Shown here one piece after another: positions 1 through 12,790 of a DNA stretch of 64,000 nucleotides. Numbering within the stretch: the stretch's first letter is position 1; each line of letters opens with the position of its first letter. The stretch is taken from positions 24,443,501 through 24,507,500 of the forward strand of contig CM041553.1 in NCBI GenBank assembly GCA_023238725.1. Direction: 5' to 3'. The position numbers and the translations under genes are program-made. This stretch comes from Scortum barcoo (taxonomy: Eukaryota; Chordata; Actinopteri; Centrarchiformes; Terapontidae). The notes beneath the pieces are model-generated. The model made no database searches. It saw only the letters and a program-made list of their open reading frames with translations, and was not told the DNA's origin.

Positions 1-689
1 AAGTGCATCAGATATTAATGTGGGTAACCATAGTAACAAAGATTTATTGATGCCCTGAAAATAATAGACTAAGGAGGAGGAGATTGCGGCGTTCTTCATG
101 ATTTTTTTTTTATTTCAGACACATCTGAGTGCACTATTGCTTAAAATATAATAGGTAATATAAAAATATAAGACAACACATTTTCAGTTTTACAGCTATG
201 CGACAATAAAGTCAATAATTCCCCTTCAAAACTTACTTGCAATGTTTCACAATGGAAAGTGTCCAGGGAAGGGGAGAGATTATACTCTCAGGTTGGGATA
301 GCCCTGATGATGCTATTAGGATTATCTGATTTTTTATGAAAAGACTGCATTAGAAACTTGAGATGTGCAGGGCAGAAAGATTATATCAGGTTGCATTATG
401 GGATATGTAGGAGCTACCATTTTTAGAGGTGTAAAGTGGGGATGTCTCTGCAGCTTCCATTTGAAACCATTTTTTTTTAAAACAATCTATTTCTTGAGTG
501 GACCCTAACTTTCCAGAGAGTATATAAAACTTCTTTAAAGTCCAATACATGGAAGAAGTGTTGAGTTGGTAGCAAGAAAACACAACACAAACCAGATGAA
601 AGAGAAAACAAAGAGACTGTTTTGCTAAAATATGTCACATTTATTTAAAAAAGGACTTTGTCTACTAATCTCTGGCCTAAAGAGTGTGT

Positions 690-1010
690 TTCTCTGATCA
701 CAGCTTTCATGAAGACATTTGCACATATGCTTATAAACACAATCTCATCGTCAGCGTTCGGTCTCCCTCCCTGTTTCTGTCGGCCTCCATCCTCCTCGCT
801 CTCCTTCCTTTGATCGTCCCGTATCTGCCGCATCAGCAAGATGCCGGGCAGCACAATGACATCATCAAACGGAGACAGTGCGGGTTGACTGACGCTATCC
901 TCTGCCCGTCAATCACCATCACCGCCCTCTAGGAAAGCTGCGTTTATCTGCGGCTCTGTCTGACTGAGGGACAGGTGAGCATGCCTTCCGTCTAACGTGT
1001 GCCATCACGC
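690..1010. promoter_or_regulatory. Candidate regulatory block
   Basis: Mixed composition and CpG-containing, with no simple repeats, between AT-rich flanks. Contains TGACATCATC, GACTGACGCTATC and CCGTCAATCACCATC. The open frames over it have no protein similarity I recognise. Confidence 0.28.
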
Positions 1011-3300
1011 GCAGGTTTGATCGCTCCTCTGTATGTTTGTGACGGCCATCATCTTTCATGAATCTTTACCCATAAATGTAAAGCTGCAAACACAAACTTT
1101 CAGCACATTCAAACTGTAGGAGGGAAGACGGAGCATTACCGTTGATGCTATGTGGTAAAAATGTCCTTATTCAAGTTTAGACATTCATCAGTGTTATTTA
1201 TCAAAGGCATTAGGTTTGTCAAATAGACCAGTTGGAGTGTGGAGAACATCTGCAGCTAAAATGAATCAGGTCTTTTATATATTTTGTCCAAACATCACAG
1301 ATTACGGTTTTAAACTACTTCTAGTTTAAAAGTTCAGGGCTAAAAGTGAGCTGGTGCTTTGAGATCTTTCTTTGGACTTTTCTAAATGTTCTGACCTGGG
1401 CTGATATGGAAACTTAAGGTCTTTATGGATCGGATCAACACAGATTTTTGCATTATATTAGATTTGTTTTGCTGAATTTTCTACATCTCCTTAACTATCT
1501 CTAAACAGGAACCAAACAGGGTCTGGTTTATACGATTATATGGTAATTTCTTCATTCTGAATTAAATTCATCTGATTGATTTGTTCTTTATTACTGGATA
1601 GATATTGCAGTTTATATACTAAATCTATTACTCCACAAAGAGTAATTTTACACCAACCAATCTTGTTTTTATGGATTATTTAATAATCACACACTTTAAA
1701 CACACTTGGGGAACAAGATTTTATTAAAAGATGGTGTTACATGACCAGATTAAACAACCAAAAACAAACACAGATAGATTTGACAACAATAATAAAAATT
1801 TACTGGTCCTTTGAGAAATAGCAAATTAAAATACGTTCCTCTCTCCTTGCAGGGAGAAATGATCCAGCAGCACATAACTCAGCAATAAAATCCAGCTGAG
1901 GGCAGCTGCTGACCCTCCAGACCGACCCAGTCAGACAGAAACTCTTTGATTCTTGGGTCAAAGCAACCAAAGGAGTTATTCTTGTATGACATTTGTGTTA
2001 TGAGCCTACTAAAACATATTTTTAATTGAGTTATACAGTTGGAAACAGTTTTGATGCCAGCAGCTGCTGTAGAGATTTTGCATTTTAAGCTATCCCTGTT
2101 GTTTTTCCCATATACATACATTAAAAGTAGTTTCAGTATTGGTGGAAATTAAGAGGCTGGAAACTTTACTCTTTAATCAAAATGTGCATTTAATGGCCTA
2201 AAAACATTTTCACTTTTAGGACCTGATAACACAGTACCAGAACAATAAGCATAAAATAAAGAGCTAAATATCTGCTAAATAGGGCCATTTGCATTGAATT
2301 TCCACATTTCCAACACTTAATGTAACATATAGCTGTACTGACACTTTATCTTTTAATCAATTATATAAAAACGACAATATGTCCATTCAGTTTAACTAAA
2401 TACACAATAAATTAGAGGTAAAACACAAAACTAAAACAATTCAAGGCTTGAATTTTGTTGAATTCTGGAAACAAAAACTACATAAATAATAAACTTCATA
2501 GCATCCTAACAGGGGTTTAGCTGGCTTTTTAATAAAATGTGACAATTTGTGAACAATTGATTTGTCCCTAAACAGGAGACAGACTCTCGGACTTTAATCC
2601 GACTGATAAAAACTGAGATTTACACAGCTTTTTAAATGAGACAGTTCTCTGTAACTCAACAGAAAGTGATCATTGTTCTCTGTAATTATCATTTTAATTC
2701 AGTTTTTAACAACCCATCTTAACTTTTTGAACCATGCAAACACCAGGCAGACGAGTAACTGAATCTGGAAAAGGAGAGCGTATGATTCACCATTACCTGC
2801 TCTGCCGCTCTGATTTCTTTTGGTTTGGTTTCAGGATTACTTTCTGCAAGTTGATTGGCTGCCTACAGTAAATAGGATATTTGTGCATATGCAGAAGTGA
2901 TCAGGATAATAAACACAGCATATTATTTGAGCATGGTTTGTTGGACAGGTAAGACAACATGCAAGCCCTATCTTTTTGATTATTACACTCTGCTGACAAT
3001 GAATGTATTATTATGGAGAAATATTAATATCCTGCAGTTCTGGCACCAACCTGGTGAGCTGCATCGTCTATTTTTATGAATATGTTTTCTAATATCTTAA
3101 AGTTCTTTAAGCTGAAGCAGTTTTTAATAACCATTCATTAATAAAATACTTCAGTTTGAAGTATTTGGTATTCTTCTCGCCATCGAAATACTTTTTAGCG
3201 GCTGTTTCCCATTTTGTTAGCGACTGATTCTACAAACGTCTCATCAGTCAGGCCACAGATTGAAAATCACTAATGGCTGTCACTGAATGGGGCCTTTGAA
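1011..3300. other. AT-rich intergenic sequence
   Basis: No coding frame, recognised repeat or block of distinctive composition. The same holds for 1-680. Confidence 0.6.
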
Positions 3301-3593
3301 ACCATAAAATGGAATTTTCTCGTGTGCGTTCGTTCCCGCTCATGAGTTCGCAGTGTTTGTACAGTTCTGTATGTTTTTACAGAAAGTGCAAGTGTGTGTC
3401 GCGTGTGGCCTGTGTGTGTTATGGTTGGACGACCGTCACAGGCCCACGAGCTGGCCGTGATCCATGCTGGTGCGTATGTTATGTTTACACACGCTACAGT
3501 ATGTGCCTGTAAGCCAGTGTGACTGTATGTGTGTTAGTGTAAATGTGTGTGTATATTCGCCGTGACCCGTAATGTTTTTTTTTTTTTCTTCAG

Positions 3594-3738
3594 AAAAAGA
3601 GGGGAGGCAAACTGAGGGTTGCGCCCCAGTTCGGAGCTCCACCGGCGGGGTGGCCGGGCGTCCCGCCGGGCCCATGGCTCCAGGTCTGACCCGGAGAACG
3701 TTCCAGATCCGTGAAGATGCACCATCCGTAGAGGATAG
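3594..3738 (+). other. GC-rich islet with exon-like borders (orphan exon candidate)
   Basis: 145 bp of GC-rich sequence sits inside TG-rich, AT-rich DNA. It is preceded by a T13-CTTCAG tract (3575-3593) that looks like a splice acceptor and followed by ATAG/GTTTGT. One frame (phase 1 in) is open throughout, with residues such as GGVAGRPAGPMAPGLTRRTF that I do not recognise; another frame reads 31 codons to TGA. No partner exon was found, so this may be a lncRNA exon, a regulatory element or chance. Confidence 0.2.
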
Positions 3739-3739
3739 G

Positions 3740-4685
3740 TTTGTGTATGTGTGAGTGTGTGTTTGTGTGTGCGTCTCGCTGATTAGCCTGACTAGCTGCT
3801 TATTGATGTGCTGGTTAATGATGTTCCCAGAACAACACAGACAGAGAGACAGATGAGGGAGAGAAGAACGATGAGGAGGAGAGTTCATGTCGGTAATAAT
3901 CTACTACAGAGGGAGAGAAAAAGAACACAGATGAGCAGATCCCTTCCATCACTTCATTAGTAAGCAAAAGACATGTTTTTGTTTGCATTTCGTAGTTACT
4001 TTGGCCAAAAACTACAACAAACAATAAGCGTTTTCTAACTGACCGCATAGTTTTGTAGTTGAGAAGCTCCGCAATTCAGTTTGTTTTTTATTGTCGTGAT
4101 GTTGTGTTGCGAATTTTTAAATTAAAATAAAAAAATTTCTCGTTTCCAAACAAATATGTAAAGCCCAACAAATAAAAGACTTATACATATAAAATAAATA
4201 AATTTTCTTATATTAAATATTAAAATCTCACAATATGCAGTGTAGTTTTGGAGAACTAAATCAGACTTTCTCATTTGTGTGTTGATGAAATAGCACAACC
4301 ATAGTTGGGGGCAAAATTTATTTTTTACAAACCATTACTGACTTGTTTTCAAAACAAGAGGAATGAGTATTTCCTCTTCAGTTCAATCTGGACACTCCTT
4401 TTGTTGTGGCGCTTTCAGTGATCAGAGTGAAGTGGTCAATGTCCTTAACTGTTATCCTGCTTAATTTAGGCTTTGTTTAATTGCACAGGAACACGTGCAA
4501 TCAATCGCATGCTGGTTCAACATGACTCTTAAATGGAACAGAGCTATCGTTTTTTCATTATTCTGGATTTTCTTAATTTGTTATTGCATTTTCATTAAAA
4601 GAACAACAAAAAACAAACCCAAAACACATTTAAATAATCAAAAACACTAAACTGTGTGGCAGTAATGGAATAAGCAATAAAGATC
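3740..4685. other. Intergenic sequence, nothing recognised
   Basis: A TG-rich edge up to 3775, then AT-rich DNA. No gene or repeat was identified. Confidence 0.55.
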
Positions 4686-4689
4686 CTTT

Positions 4690-4995
4690 AGACACTATCA
4701 GTACTATAGAGGACAAATACTCCATTACAAAGGAGTCCTGTATATCCAATTATACTTCAAAAGTACAGAAGTATTAGTGAAATGCACATAAAATATCAAG
4801 AGTAAAAGTATTGTATTCCGTAGAAAACTGACCCTCTCAGTCACTAGTGACCCAAGCTGTCAGTGAGGTAAAAAGTTAAATATTTACCTCTGAAATTTAT
4901 TAAAATAGAGGTATATAAAGTACAATAATACTGAAATACTCACAATATGATTCTTAAAATTGCACTTGAGTAAATGTACTCTGCTGCAGTCCTCC
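4690..4995 (-). repeat. Diverged inverted copy of family B
   Basis: Contains AAATACTCCATTAC (reverse of GTAATGGAGTATTT), repeated runs of the AAAGTAC/AGTAAAAGTA type and CTTGAGTAAATGTACT, matching the 44.7-46.6 kb array in reverse orientation. It is short and diverged. Confidence 0.5.
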
Positions 4996-5559
4996 ATTGC
5001 AGACTGGCTGAGCACAACAGTTACCGGACTTTCTCTTTGCTGTGAAGTTACATCGACGAGTTCGACGAGCACTCTAAAACTTAAGCACAGCAATAAAATT
5101 ACCCGTAAAAAAAACCTCAACAAAAACACACCACATGGCAGAGACGCTTTTCTGCCACTAACTATTTGAAAGGAGTCTCTTTGAAAATATCCGTTTTATT
5201 TAAAAAAAACAAATACATATTTGAGGAGGGATTTGGGGAATTCTGGGCCTAATGTACGTCATTCAAGTGTTAGGGGTTGACTTTTTTAACAAGATAGCAC
5301 AGCTTTACCAAAAGGAGACAACTGAGGCGATATTCCTGCTGTTTGTGTCGACTATGTTTACATCTCTCTGTGTCTTGCAGTTTGGAGACTCTGCTGCCTT
5401 TGATTGTATGTTACCTCTCATTGTTTAAGTCCTCCTGGGCATGATAATCCACAGTTGTGCGTGTGTGTGTTTACATGTTTGTCTGTCTACATGGGTTTGT
5501 ATCAGCGAATACATGCATGTGTGTGTGTGTGTTGTTAGTGTATAGTCCCTCGGTGGCTG

Positions 5560-5975
5560 TTCCCCTGCTGTAGACGCCTGTTCTGGCGATAGCATTGTCT
5601 CCATGTCCAAAGACCTGCCGGCTGCCCTATTCCACCACGTCTTTATCATGCTAATACAGAGAAAGAAGGAACGAGGGAGGGGCGGGAGGGAGAGGGGAGA
5701 GGGAACGATAGCTCGACAAACAGAGGGAAGGGGTAATCTTTCCCCTCCTCGCGCCGTCCTCGTCTCCTCGTTCCCACCACCTCCTCCGTTCTCTCTATCC
5801 CCCTCTACTTCCCTTTCTTCTCGTCCCCGCACCCTCTTCATCTGCCGCTTTCTTATCTCCCCCCTTACTTCTTTGATAATCCCTCCGAACATTGTCTTCA
5901 TAATTACACACAACAATGATTCCCATCCTTGCAAGAGAAATGTGCGCCGTGCATGGAGAATATTTCATAGATGAA
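5560..5975. promoter_or_regulatory. Candidate regulatory block with central pyrimidine tract
   Basis: Two balanced-composition ends (GTTCTGGCGATAGCATTGTC..., and CTTTGATAATCC...AATATTTCATAGATG) flank a purine-to-pyrimidine switch at about 5655-5860. The long ORFs on both strands result from that biased tract and are not genes. Confidence 0.3.
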
Positions 5976-6054
5976 GACCAGTGTGTGAATTAATAACTTG
6001 GGTCTCTCATATAAGGTTGTTTCCGTGTGTGTGTGTGTGTGTTTGAAGGGGGTG

Positions 6055-6320
6055 CACATAGAGCCCAGTGTTGTTTTAACACGACTGTTACATTATGCAT
6101 GCTGACAGCCCTGCCTGTCCCCATTAAAGGCCCATCTTGTTTCCCCATTATATCTGGTTTCTCTGTTAATAGAGCTCTTTGTGTGGCACTTCCCTTTATA
6201 CTGGGGGTGTTACAACAGAAAGGTCAGCGCCGGTACAACCTGCCACACGGCTGCGGCTCGCGCGAGACCCTGAATGACGACGACGACGACAGCAGCACAG
6301 TCCTCTCATTATAGCTTTGG
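6055..6320. promoter_or_regulatory. Candidate regulatory block
   Basis: Non-repetitive mixed sequence with CCCATTAAAGGCC, CTGTTAATAGAGC and a CpG-rich end (GGCTGCGGCTCGCGCGAG), followed by (GAC)n at 6279-6293. It differs from the AT-rich DNA that follows. Confidence 0.3.
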
Positions 6321-7865
6321 TTTTTGGGGAGGAGGTGCGGTGTGCTACTTCCTTTTGTTCGCCGCCTCTTCCTTTGTTTTCTGGGTTTGATTTTCTTTTC
6401 TTTCTTTCTGTATTGCTTTCTTATAAAGTGTAATTTATAGGGTTTATACGCTGCAGTTAATAGCTTTATTAATGGTTAACAAATAATCTATTAATGCTTT
6501 ATTGACTTGTCCTAAAGATTAACTTACTTCTTCTTTTTAGTTTACTCTTTAAGTAATCAGAAAAATCCCATTAATGGCAACCTTAGCTTCAAAATTAGTA
6601 TAAAAACTAATTTGGTTTGCTAAATACATGGAAAGTGCGGACACTTTGACACCAGAGACTGGGGATAAATAATAGTTTCATGACACCATAACATGGTAAA
6701 TACTGCTATAAGACAGGATTTACAACTCTGAAAGTCCAGAGAGTCATGGTAACCATCTTTTTACCCTCCATCAGGAAGTTCAGCAGGTAAACAATAAAAA
6801 TGTGCTCTTCACACTTGAATTCAACACATCTGATTGGCCAACAATAGTGTCGTGCTGGAAGATGTTTTGTCGTGCCAAAAGTTGAGCCAGATTCGACTGT
6901 TTTGTTGGACAACCCTGCATTTTTAGCTAGATCCCTCGTAGTGGTCTGTTTTTTTTTAAATGCAGCATTTTCTTACAACTGAACACCACTGCTGTCAGCT
7001 CTGTGTGAAAAATGCTGCAAAGATTATTAAAATAATTATTATTTCTACTGTTTAGCTCACAATCATTGCACGGAAAGAAAAAATACTGCCACGGTGATAA
7101 TTCTGAGTTGTAAAATCTATTATAAACTGCTGTTTAGTGTTTTGGCAGCGACAAACTAATGGTACACCAATGCTTGAGTTGTTTCGGTCTGAACGTCTGG
7201 CTAAGGTTCAAGAAAGATCGAGAGATTTGGTGAAATACTGAACAAACAACTTGTCTTAATTCATTCTGTAAGTTAGTGTCACTTTTTTTCACTATTTACC
7301 CACAACCTTGATCTTCCCTAACTAGTTTCCAGGAGTGGATTTAAAAAAAAAGAAAGAAATATGTTGACAGTGATCGCAGAGATATTTAACATATATATGT
7401 ATATGTTAGGTTGGTAAAAAAAAAACACACTTGCTGATTCAAATTAGTCACATACGTTTTTGGAGACATAACTTTTGATGTCTCGGACAGATTGACCCCT
7501 TACTGACTAAAATCCATTTCTTCAGATTTGCATGTGCAGATTTATTCTAATATTATAGCGGAAGAACCCTTTATTAATCATTCACCAACATTTCTCCGCA
7601 CAGGTCTATTGGCTTATTATAAAGTGGAAAACTTTGGACCTTTCATTTATGACTCTCTCTCCATTAAGACAACAAGCCTGCTGTCATAAATGTTTCCGCC
7701 TGTCCCATCAATCAGAGGCAGACAGATAAAAACAGATCAGATATAAAACATAAAACATTATGTTTGACATCAAGTTGAATTCCCAAATGAAATAAAGCCA
7801 TATCCACGAGTCTCTCCTTATTTTAGTACCCATAATTCTGCGGACTTGAGGCATGTTTGGACGCG
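6321..7865. other. AT-rich intergenic sequence
   Basis: Nothing recognised apart from short homopolymers and an ATATATGTATATG run near 7392. Confidence 0.6.
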
Positions 7866-7869
7866 CTTC

Positions 7870-8450
7870 CATCCAAATTCAGTCACAACTAGAAAAATGC
7901 ATCGAGCGCGTGTGTGTGATTATATTTGCATCGAATCCATCAAGCGGTTTAACGTAGCTACTACTTAGAAACCCTCCATCATCACAGAGTGGAATGACTT
8001 CATTATAATGACTGCATGAAATAATATCCCGCTCCTCCTGCCATCTTTTCCTCTTCATTCCCTTCTCCTTTACCCCATTTGGGTTTTCTTTTCTCAGTGG
8101 TACCTTTTTCTGACCTCCCCCTCCCTCGCTCCTTCCTCCTCCCGCTCCCTCTCTCATCTGAGTCCACTGTGTGCAGGCCTCTGTCAGTGATCCATGGACG
8201 GTAATGGCCATTCCTGCTGCTCCCACAGCACACACCATTACAACTGGAACACCCAGACGGAGAGCGACAGACGGAGAAGGAAAGAAGGAAAAACACCGGG
8301 AGAATGAAAGAAGACGGGCAGAGAGACTGAGAGAGGGAATATTTTGGGTTAAAAAAAAAAAAGTATAATCATGACATGAAACTGGAAGCACAGCAGCATG
8401 TGTGTGTGTGCATGTGTGTGTGTGTAGATCATTTCATGGTGAGGATTAGA
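7870..8450. promoter_or_regulatory. Candidate regulatory block with pyrimidine/purine switch
   Basis: Begins with non-repetitive sequence (GCATCGAATCCATCAAGCGG, ATAATGACTGCATGAAATAA), passes into a pyrimidine tract (8030-8160) and then a purine tract (8255-8360), ending in (TG)n at 8400-8425. ORFs on both strands mirror the biased tracts. Confidence 0.25.
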
Positions 8451-8764
8451 GAGGACCAGGTAAGATATCTTGTTTCCTGTGACCTGCTCATCGCGAGGTT
8501 TCCCACACTCATCACTTCACTCTATCACGTCCCTCTTGCTGAGATATAAAACATATAGACACTGTTCCCTTTGACCTCCAGCACACACTCACTCACACAC
8601 ACTGTCACATCACTCACACGCATACTTTTATATGCTGCTGAGCTGTAAATCCAAATTATGCCCAAATATCTCGTTCATACTCTCGCTCTCAGTCTATCTG
8701 CGTGTGTGTAACGCTATATTCCTGCCGCACTGAAAACTTGAGAGATGTGTGTGTTTCCTGTAAC

Positions 8765-8905
8765 TCACTGTGGGTTATGATAACAACCGTTTCTCCTGTC
8801 AACAGCCCATAATGTCAGATTTACAGGGTTGCCCCCGGTAACCAGCCGGGCTGGCGTGGCTGAGTGATTCTACAGCATCTGTCAGAGCGAGAGAGGCCAT
8901 CTATC
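8765..8905. promoter_or_regulatory. Candidate regulatory block
   Basis: Short balanced-composition segment (GGTTATGATAACAACCG, an inverted pair around TTATGATAA; CCCCCGGTAACCAGCCGGG) before a (CA)n tract. GGTTATGATAACAACC is nearly self-complementary. Confidence 0.25.
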
Positions 8906-9213
8906 ACACACACACACACTGATACACACATATATCCAATGTGTCTCTCACACAAATTTTTTAGTACAACAGGGATACGATGTCAGCATGAATTATCCAA
9001 CACCTGACCTCTCTCTTCCTCTGTCTTCATTTTGTCTTGTTTGTTCAGCAGCTTCAAACCACGTCTGTTTATGTGCGGCGCCAACAGAGGACGCAGTTCT
9101 TGCGGTGTGGAAACAGGGAGTGGATGGCTGGGGTGATTTTACCCAGGGATCGAAGTCTGGTCATTAACATCTCAGAGTTTCTCCACAATTCAGACATGTC
9201 CAGTGCTGTGTTT

Positions 9214-9480
9214 CAAGAATCAAGAATCAAGATTTTATTATCATGTGCACAAAAATTACATGGAGTAGTCGCTGGCAATGAAATTCTTGAGTCTCTGGCT
9301 CTCTGAAACAATGCTCAAATATATTTAGAAAGAAAGACCACACGGGCAAAAATAAAAATGGATAAGTAAATAGTAAATGTAAGTAAAGTAAAAGAAATAA
9401 TAAACTTAATTAAAAATAATAAAATACAGATTGTACAACGAAAATAAAATATATAACTAAAGATAATATACAGTAGAATA
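9214..9480 (+). repeat. Retroposon-like interspersed repeat fragment
   Basis: Starts with tandem CAAGAATCAAGAATCAAG, then TTTTATTATCATGTGCAC, AATGAAATTCTTGAGTCT and CAATGCTCAAATAT, and ends in an A/T-rich (AAATAAGTAAATA) tail. This pattern matches a common fish repeat with a TTTATTGTCAT...CAATGAAATTC core. Assigned by resemblance only. Confidence 0.5.
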
Positions 9481-9489
9481 CCGTGTTGT

Positions 9490-12400
9490 TTCCTTGGTTG
9501 GAGGAATCAATCAAAGCTTCGTTGGTGTTTTTTTGGCAAAAAGGTGACACGAGCGGCATCCGCTGTTTTAACTGACTCAGAAACGACTTATTAATAGATC
9601 CACATGGCAAATGTTAAGTTAGTTTGTTAATCGCTGCTGCGGCTCCTTCAGGATGTCAGCTGAAAGTGATGTTGACAGGACCACCTCTGATTAGTTGGAG
9701 TAAAATAATTCCTGTATAACAAACAGAACATGGCTCACATGACTGAAGAATCAAGTGGAAACACAAAGGCAATTCAGGCTGATTAACGCGCTGTCGGCGG
9801 CTTCATTGAAACTCGATGAAGCTTCACTGAGGCTTCTGCTCGATTCTTATGATGCTGAATTTCTCTGTCTTGCCCCTCAAACCTTCTGCGTTACGTTCCC
9901 ACGCTATCGGAGCTCCTCTCATCCATAAATTCTATCTGGTCGGTCAATTCAGCTCCTTTGACAAATCAACCATCGAGCTATCACCTCCATAATCTCCAGA
10001 TTTGTCTGGGAGATTCAGTTCCATCTATGCATTTTAGTCCACCATCAGCATTTAGATTTTGGGGTATCTTGATCCTGTCACCCATTTTTAAAAGCTCATG
10101 TAAGTCATCTTTAACTCATATAAGTAATCTTTTTAATGCCCTTGTGGGTCATTTTTTAAACAACCCACTTAGTTTAGTGGAGGACTTCAGATTGTTTTTA
10201 CACCGTTATCCTGTTCCTGTCTCTCTTTTTGGCACAACTAAAGAGTAAAATGTACGCCTTTCTTTTCCATTAATATGATCAAAGCTGCGTTGTTTTAAAT
10301 GGGCCTCGCTGGCAGGCGTCTCCGCCGAGAGGACGTATCAGAGGACGCGATCGTGTATTCGCATTCACATTTTGACTGTTTAGTTCTTATCACACCGCGC
10401 GATTCTAGATCAGATCTTGATAGACTATTTTAATTCTTATCATAATAGACTATTTCATGCACCGATGCCTTTTTACTCCCGTGCAGCTGTGATGAGGTAT
10501 AATTGGTTTGTTATGCACATATTCTCAGTCTGCCTCACCGTGCAGCGCACAGAATTTTATTGTGTTTTCTCTTGCAGCCTTTTCTTCTCTTTTGTACTTT
10601 CACTATTGTTGGGACAGCAGCAGTGGCCTACTTCTTTCTTTTTATATCTTCAAACACACACAGAGATATACACACACACACACCAAAGGTTAATAGTTGT
10701 TGCCGTGGCGTTGATCGCTGATGATTGTCTGCCGAAGTGCAACTGCTGTCTCCACTAATCTTAACCACACAGTCAACACATGCAATGACATGATGTTTTT
10801 GGCGTTTTCTATCCATGAATCTGTCAGTAATTTCTCAGTCAACAGGTAGAAAGAGGCCGGATGCAAACACTCAGTATTTAGTCAGTAAATATGAAACAAA
10901 GCATCAAAAGTCAGGACAGATTTACAAGTGTTGTGACCAAGTTCTGGCCCAGTGTTTGCTGCTGTTTTCCACTTTCTCTTCCTCAGCCTCTCTCTCGTGG
11001 CTCCCAGCTCGTCTCTGTGTGTTGGTGATCCTCAGGGGTTGTCTCGCTGCCTGGTAATCCTCGCTAAGTGATTGGTACACTGCAGTGCCACCTTGTTTCC
11101 ACGTTAACATCTGTGACTTCAACTTTTCCATTTTCCTCTTCCTGCTCACCTTAATCTTCCACGTAAAAGACTAAACATCCTCAGACTTTACTCTGTAGAG
11201 ATATTAGTCAGGCAAACATTCACACAGAATCAGTATGTGAAGAGGTTGAGATAATAAGCGCCTCCTTGCTTGCTCTCACCTCCTGAACTTTTTAAACAAC
11301 CTTAAACAAGAGCTTGAGTAACAAAACTGAAGACTTGAGACGTGAATGCCTAAAGACTCGACTCAAGATTTGAACGAAAAAACACTCTCATGTCTCTTTT
11401 CCAGATAGAGATAGTTGAAAACACATAACAACATAACTAATCTGCCCTGTAGATTAAGATGCAGCAACTTAATGAACAACATCTCATCTAAGTTTTATTT
11501 AGAAACCTGCTCAGCACATTTTCTGTGGATAGTTTAAATTTGACGTCTCCAGAGCAGCAATGATGTAGATCCAGTTTGTCCCATCAGATGTAGAGGGGGA
11601 CATATTTGTTGTTTTGGAGGTAAAGCAAATGTCAGTCATTTTGTTCAGTAGTAGGTTATGTAAAAAATATTTATGATGAATTCATTTTTTTCAGAATAAA
11701 TAAACCACTATATGACACATTGTATTAAAATACGTTAATAATACTGCAAACTAAGAAACACAACTGCTTCTTTAATACACTACAGGTAATTAATTGTAGT
11801 GGCCTAAACCACCAGTAGGGTATTTCACTACATACATACAGTACATATAAAAACTATTTGGCCCGAAAAATATCTCCATTTTGTCCAATTTTTCCTCACA
11901 AGCTCATCACTTATTAGAGATATAAGATATATGTAACTATGAGCTTTGTGAACAGACTTTTTGTCACAACAGACACACACTTCCCCCCTCTGCTCCTCAA
12001 ACATGGTAGAACCAGGAAGTATAATTAGACACTAGAGCCCTTATTGACTCTTTTGCCTGAAGACCTGAAGCAGGTGTGTAGCAAAGGTAAGTCAGTACAC
12101 ATATTTTAAAAAATGGTGTTAGCAGTATAGCTGCTGTATCTGCATGCATTACCAGCCCAACTACTCTTTCATGCTGTTGTGACACATTCTTCTATGTTAC
12201 ACAAGCATTTACACACATCATTCATGCAATTTGTGAAATTTATACACACTTAAAATGTGAACACCATACATGTTTGTTAACTGGTGGTTACAAAACTACT
12301 AGTATATCCTCACATAAGCAACAAAATAGGTCACTTTGCTCTAAAAAAAATGACATTCATTAAAAAGTATTTTCTTATCTGATAACTCTGTTGTTCCATA

Positions 12401-12785
12401 TGGTTCAATTTAGGAGGCCAAAATTACTTATGCAGTTGATCCACACAAATCTTCTCTGCCTTTGTAGATTTGAACATTGAAGGAACAGTCAGTAACAAAG
12501 AGGAAGCTGATTATTCGCTGTGTTTTTCCCTCCACTTTCATGCAGCCCTGCGATATGAACACCTCCACAAAAGAGGAATGGCTTGCAGAGAGTCAGGAGT
12601 CGACAGAAAAGTCTCATGAATGAGCGTTAACTTGTTGCCCCGACACTGACCAAGCTAGCTCGCCTGCTAACTATCAATTGGCAAGATCCAAAAGCCTGGA
12701 AAGCTATTGTGACTAAAGAGCAAGTTCCCGGTTAAAGTTAGTTTGTCAGCTTGCATTGCTAGCGTTCAGTCACTGAGCTTCTAAA
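9490..12785. other. Intergenic sequence before the Tc1-like element
   Basis: No gene or identifiable repeat. Short (CA)n at 10655-10682. A frame at 9958-10248 lacks an ATG start and any known similarity. Confidence 0.55.
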
Positions 12786-12790
12786 ACACC

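Noticed and set aside
3436..3888. 150-codon minus-strand frame with His/Thr repeats
   Set aside because: Much of it translates TG/CA simple repeats, and it has no recognised domain. Only the GC-rich islet inside is kept as a curiosity.
5425..5974. Overlapping 169- and 123-codon frames on opposite strands
   Set aside because: Arg/Gly/Glu-rich on one strand and Ser/Pro-rich on the other, exactly what a purine/pyrimidine tract yields in translation.
9958..10248. 96-codon + strand frame
   Set aside because: Begins with a non-ATG codon, has no similarity to known proteins that I recognise, and lacks splice context.
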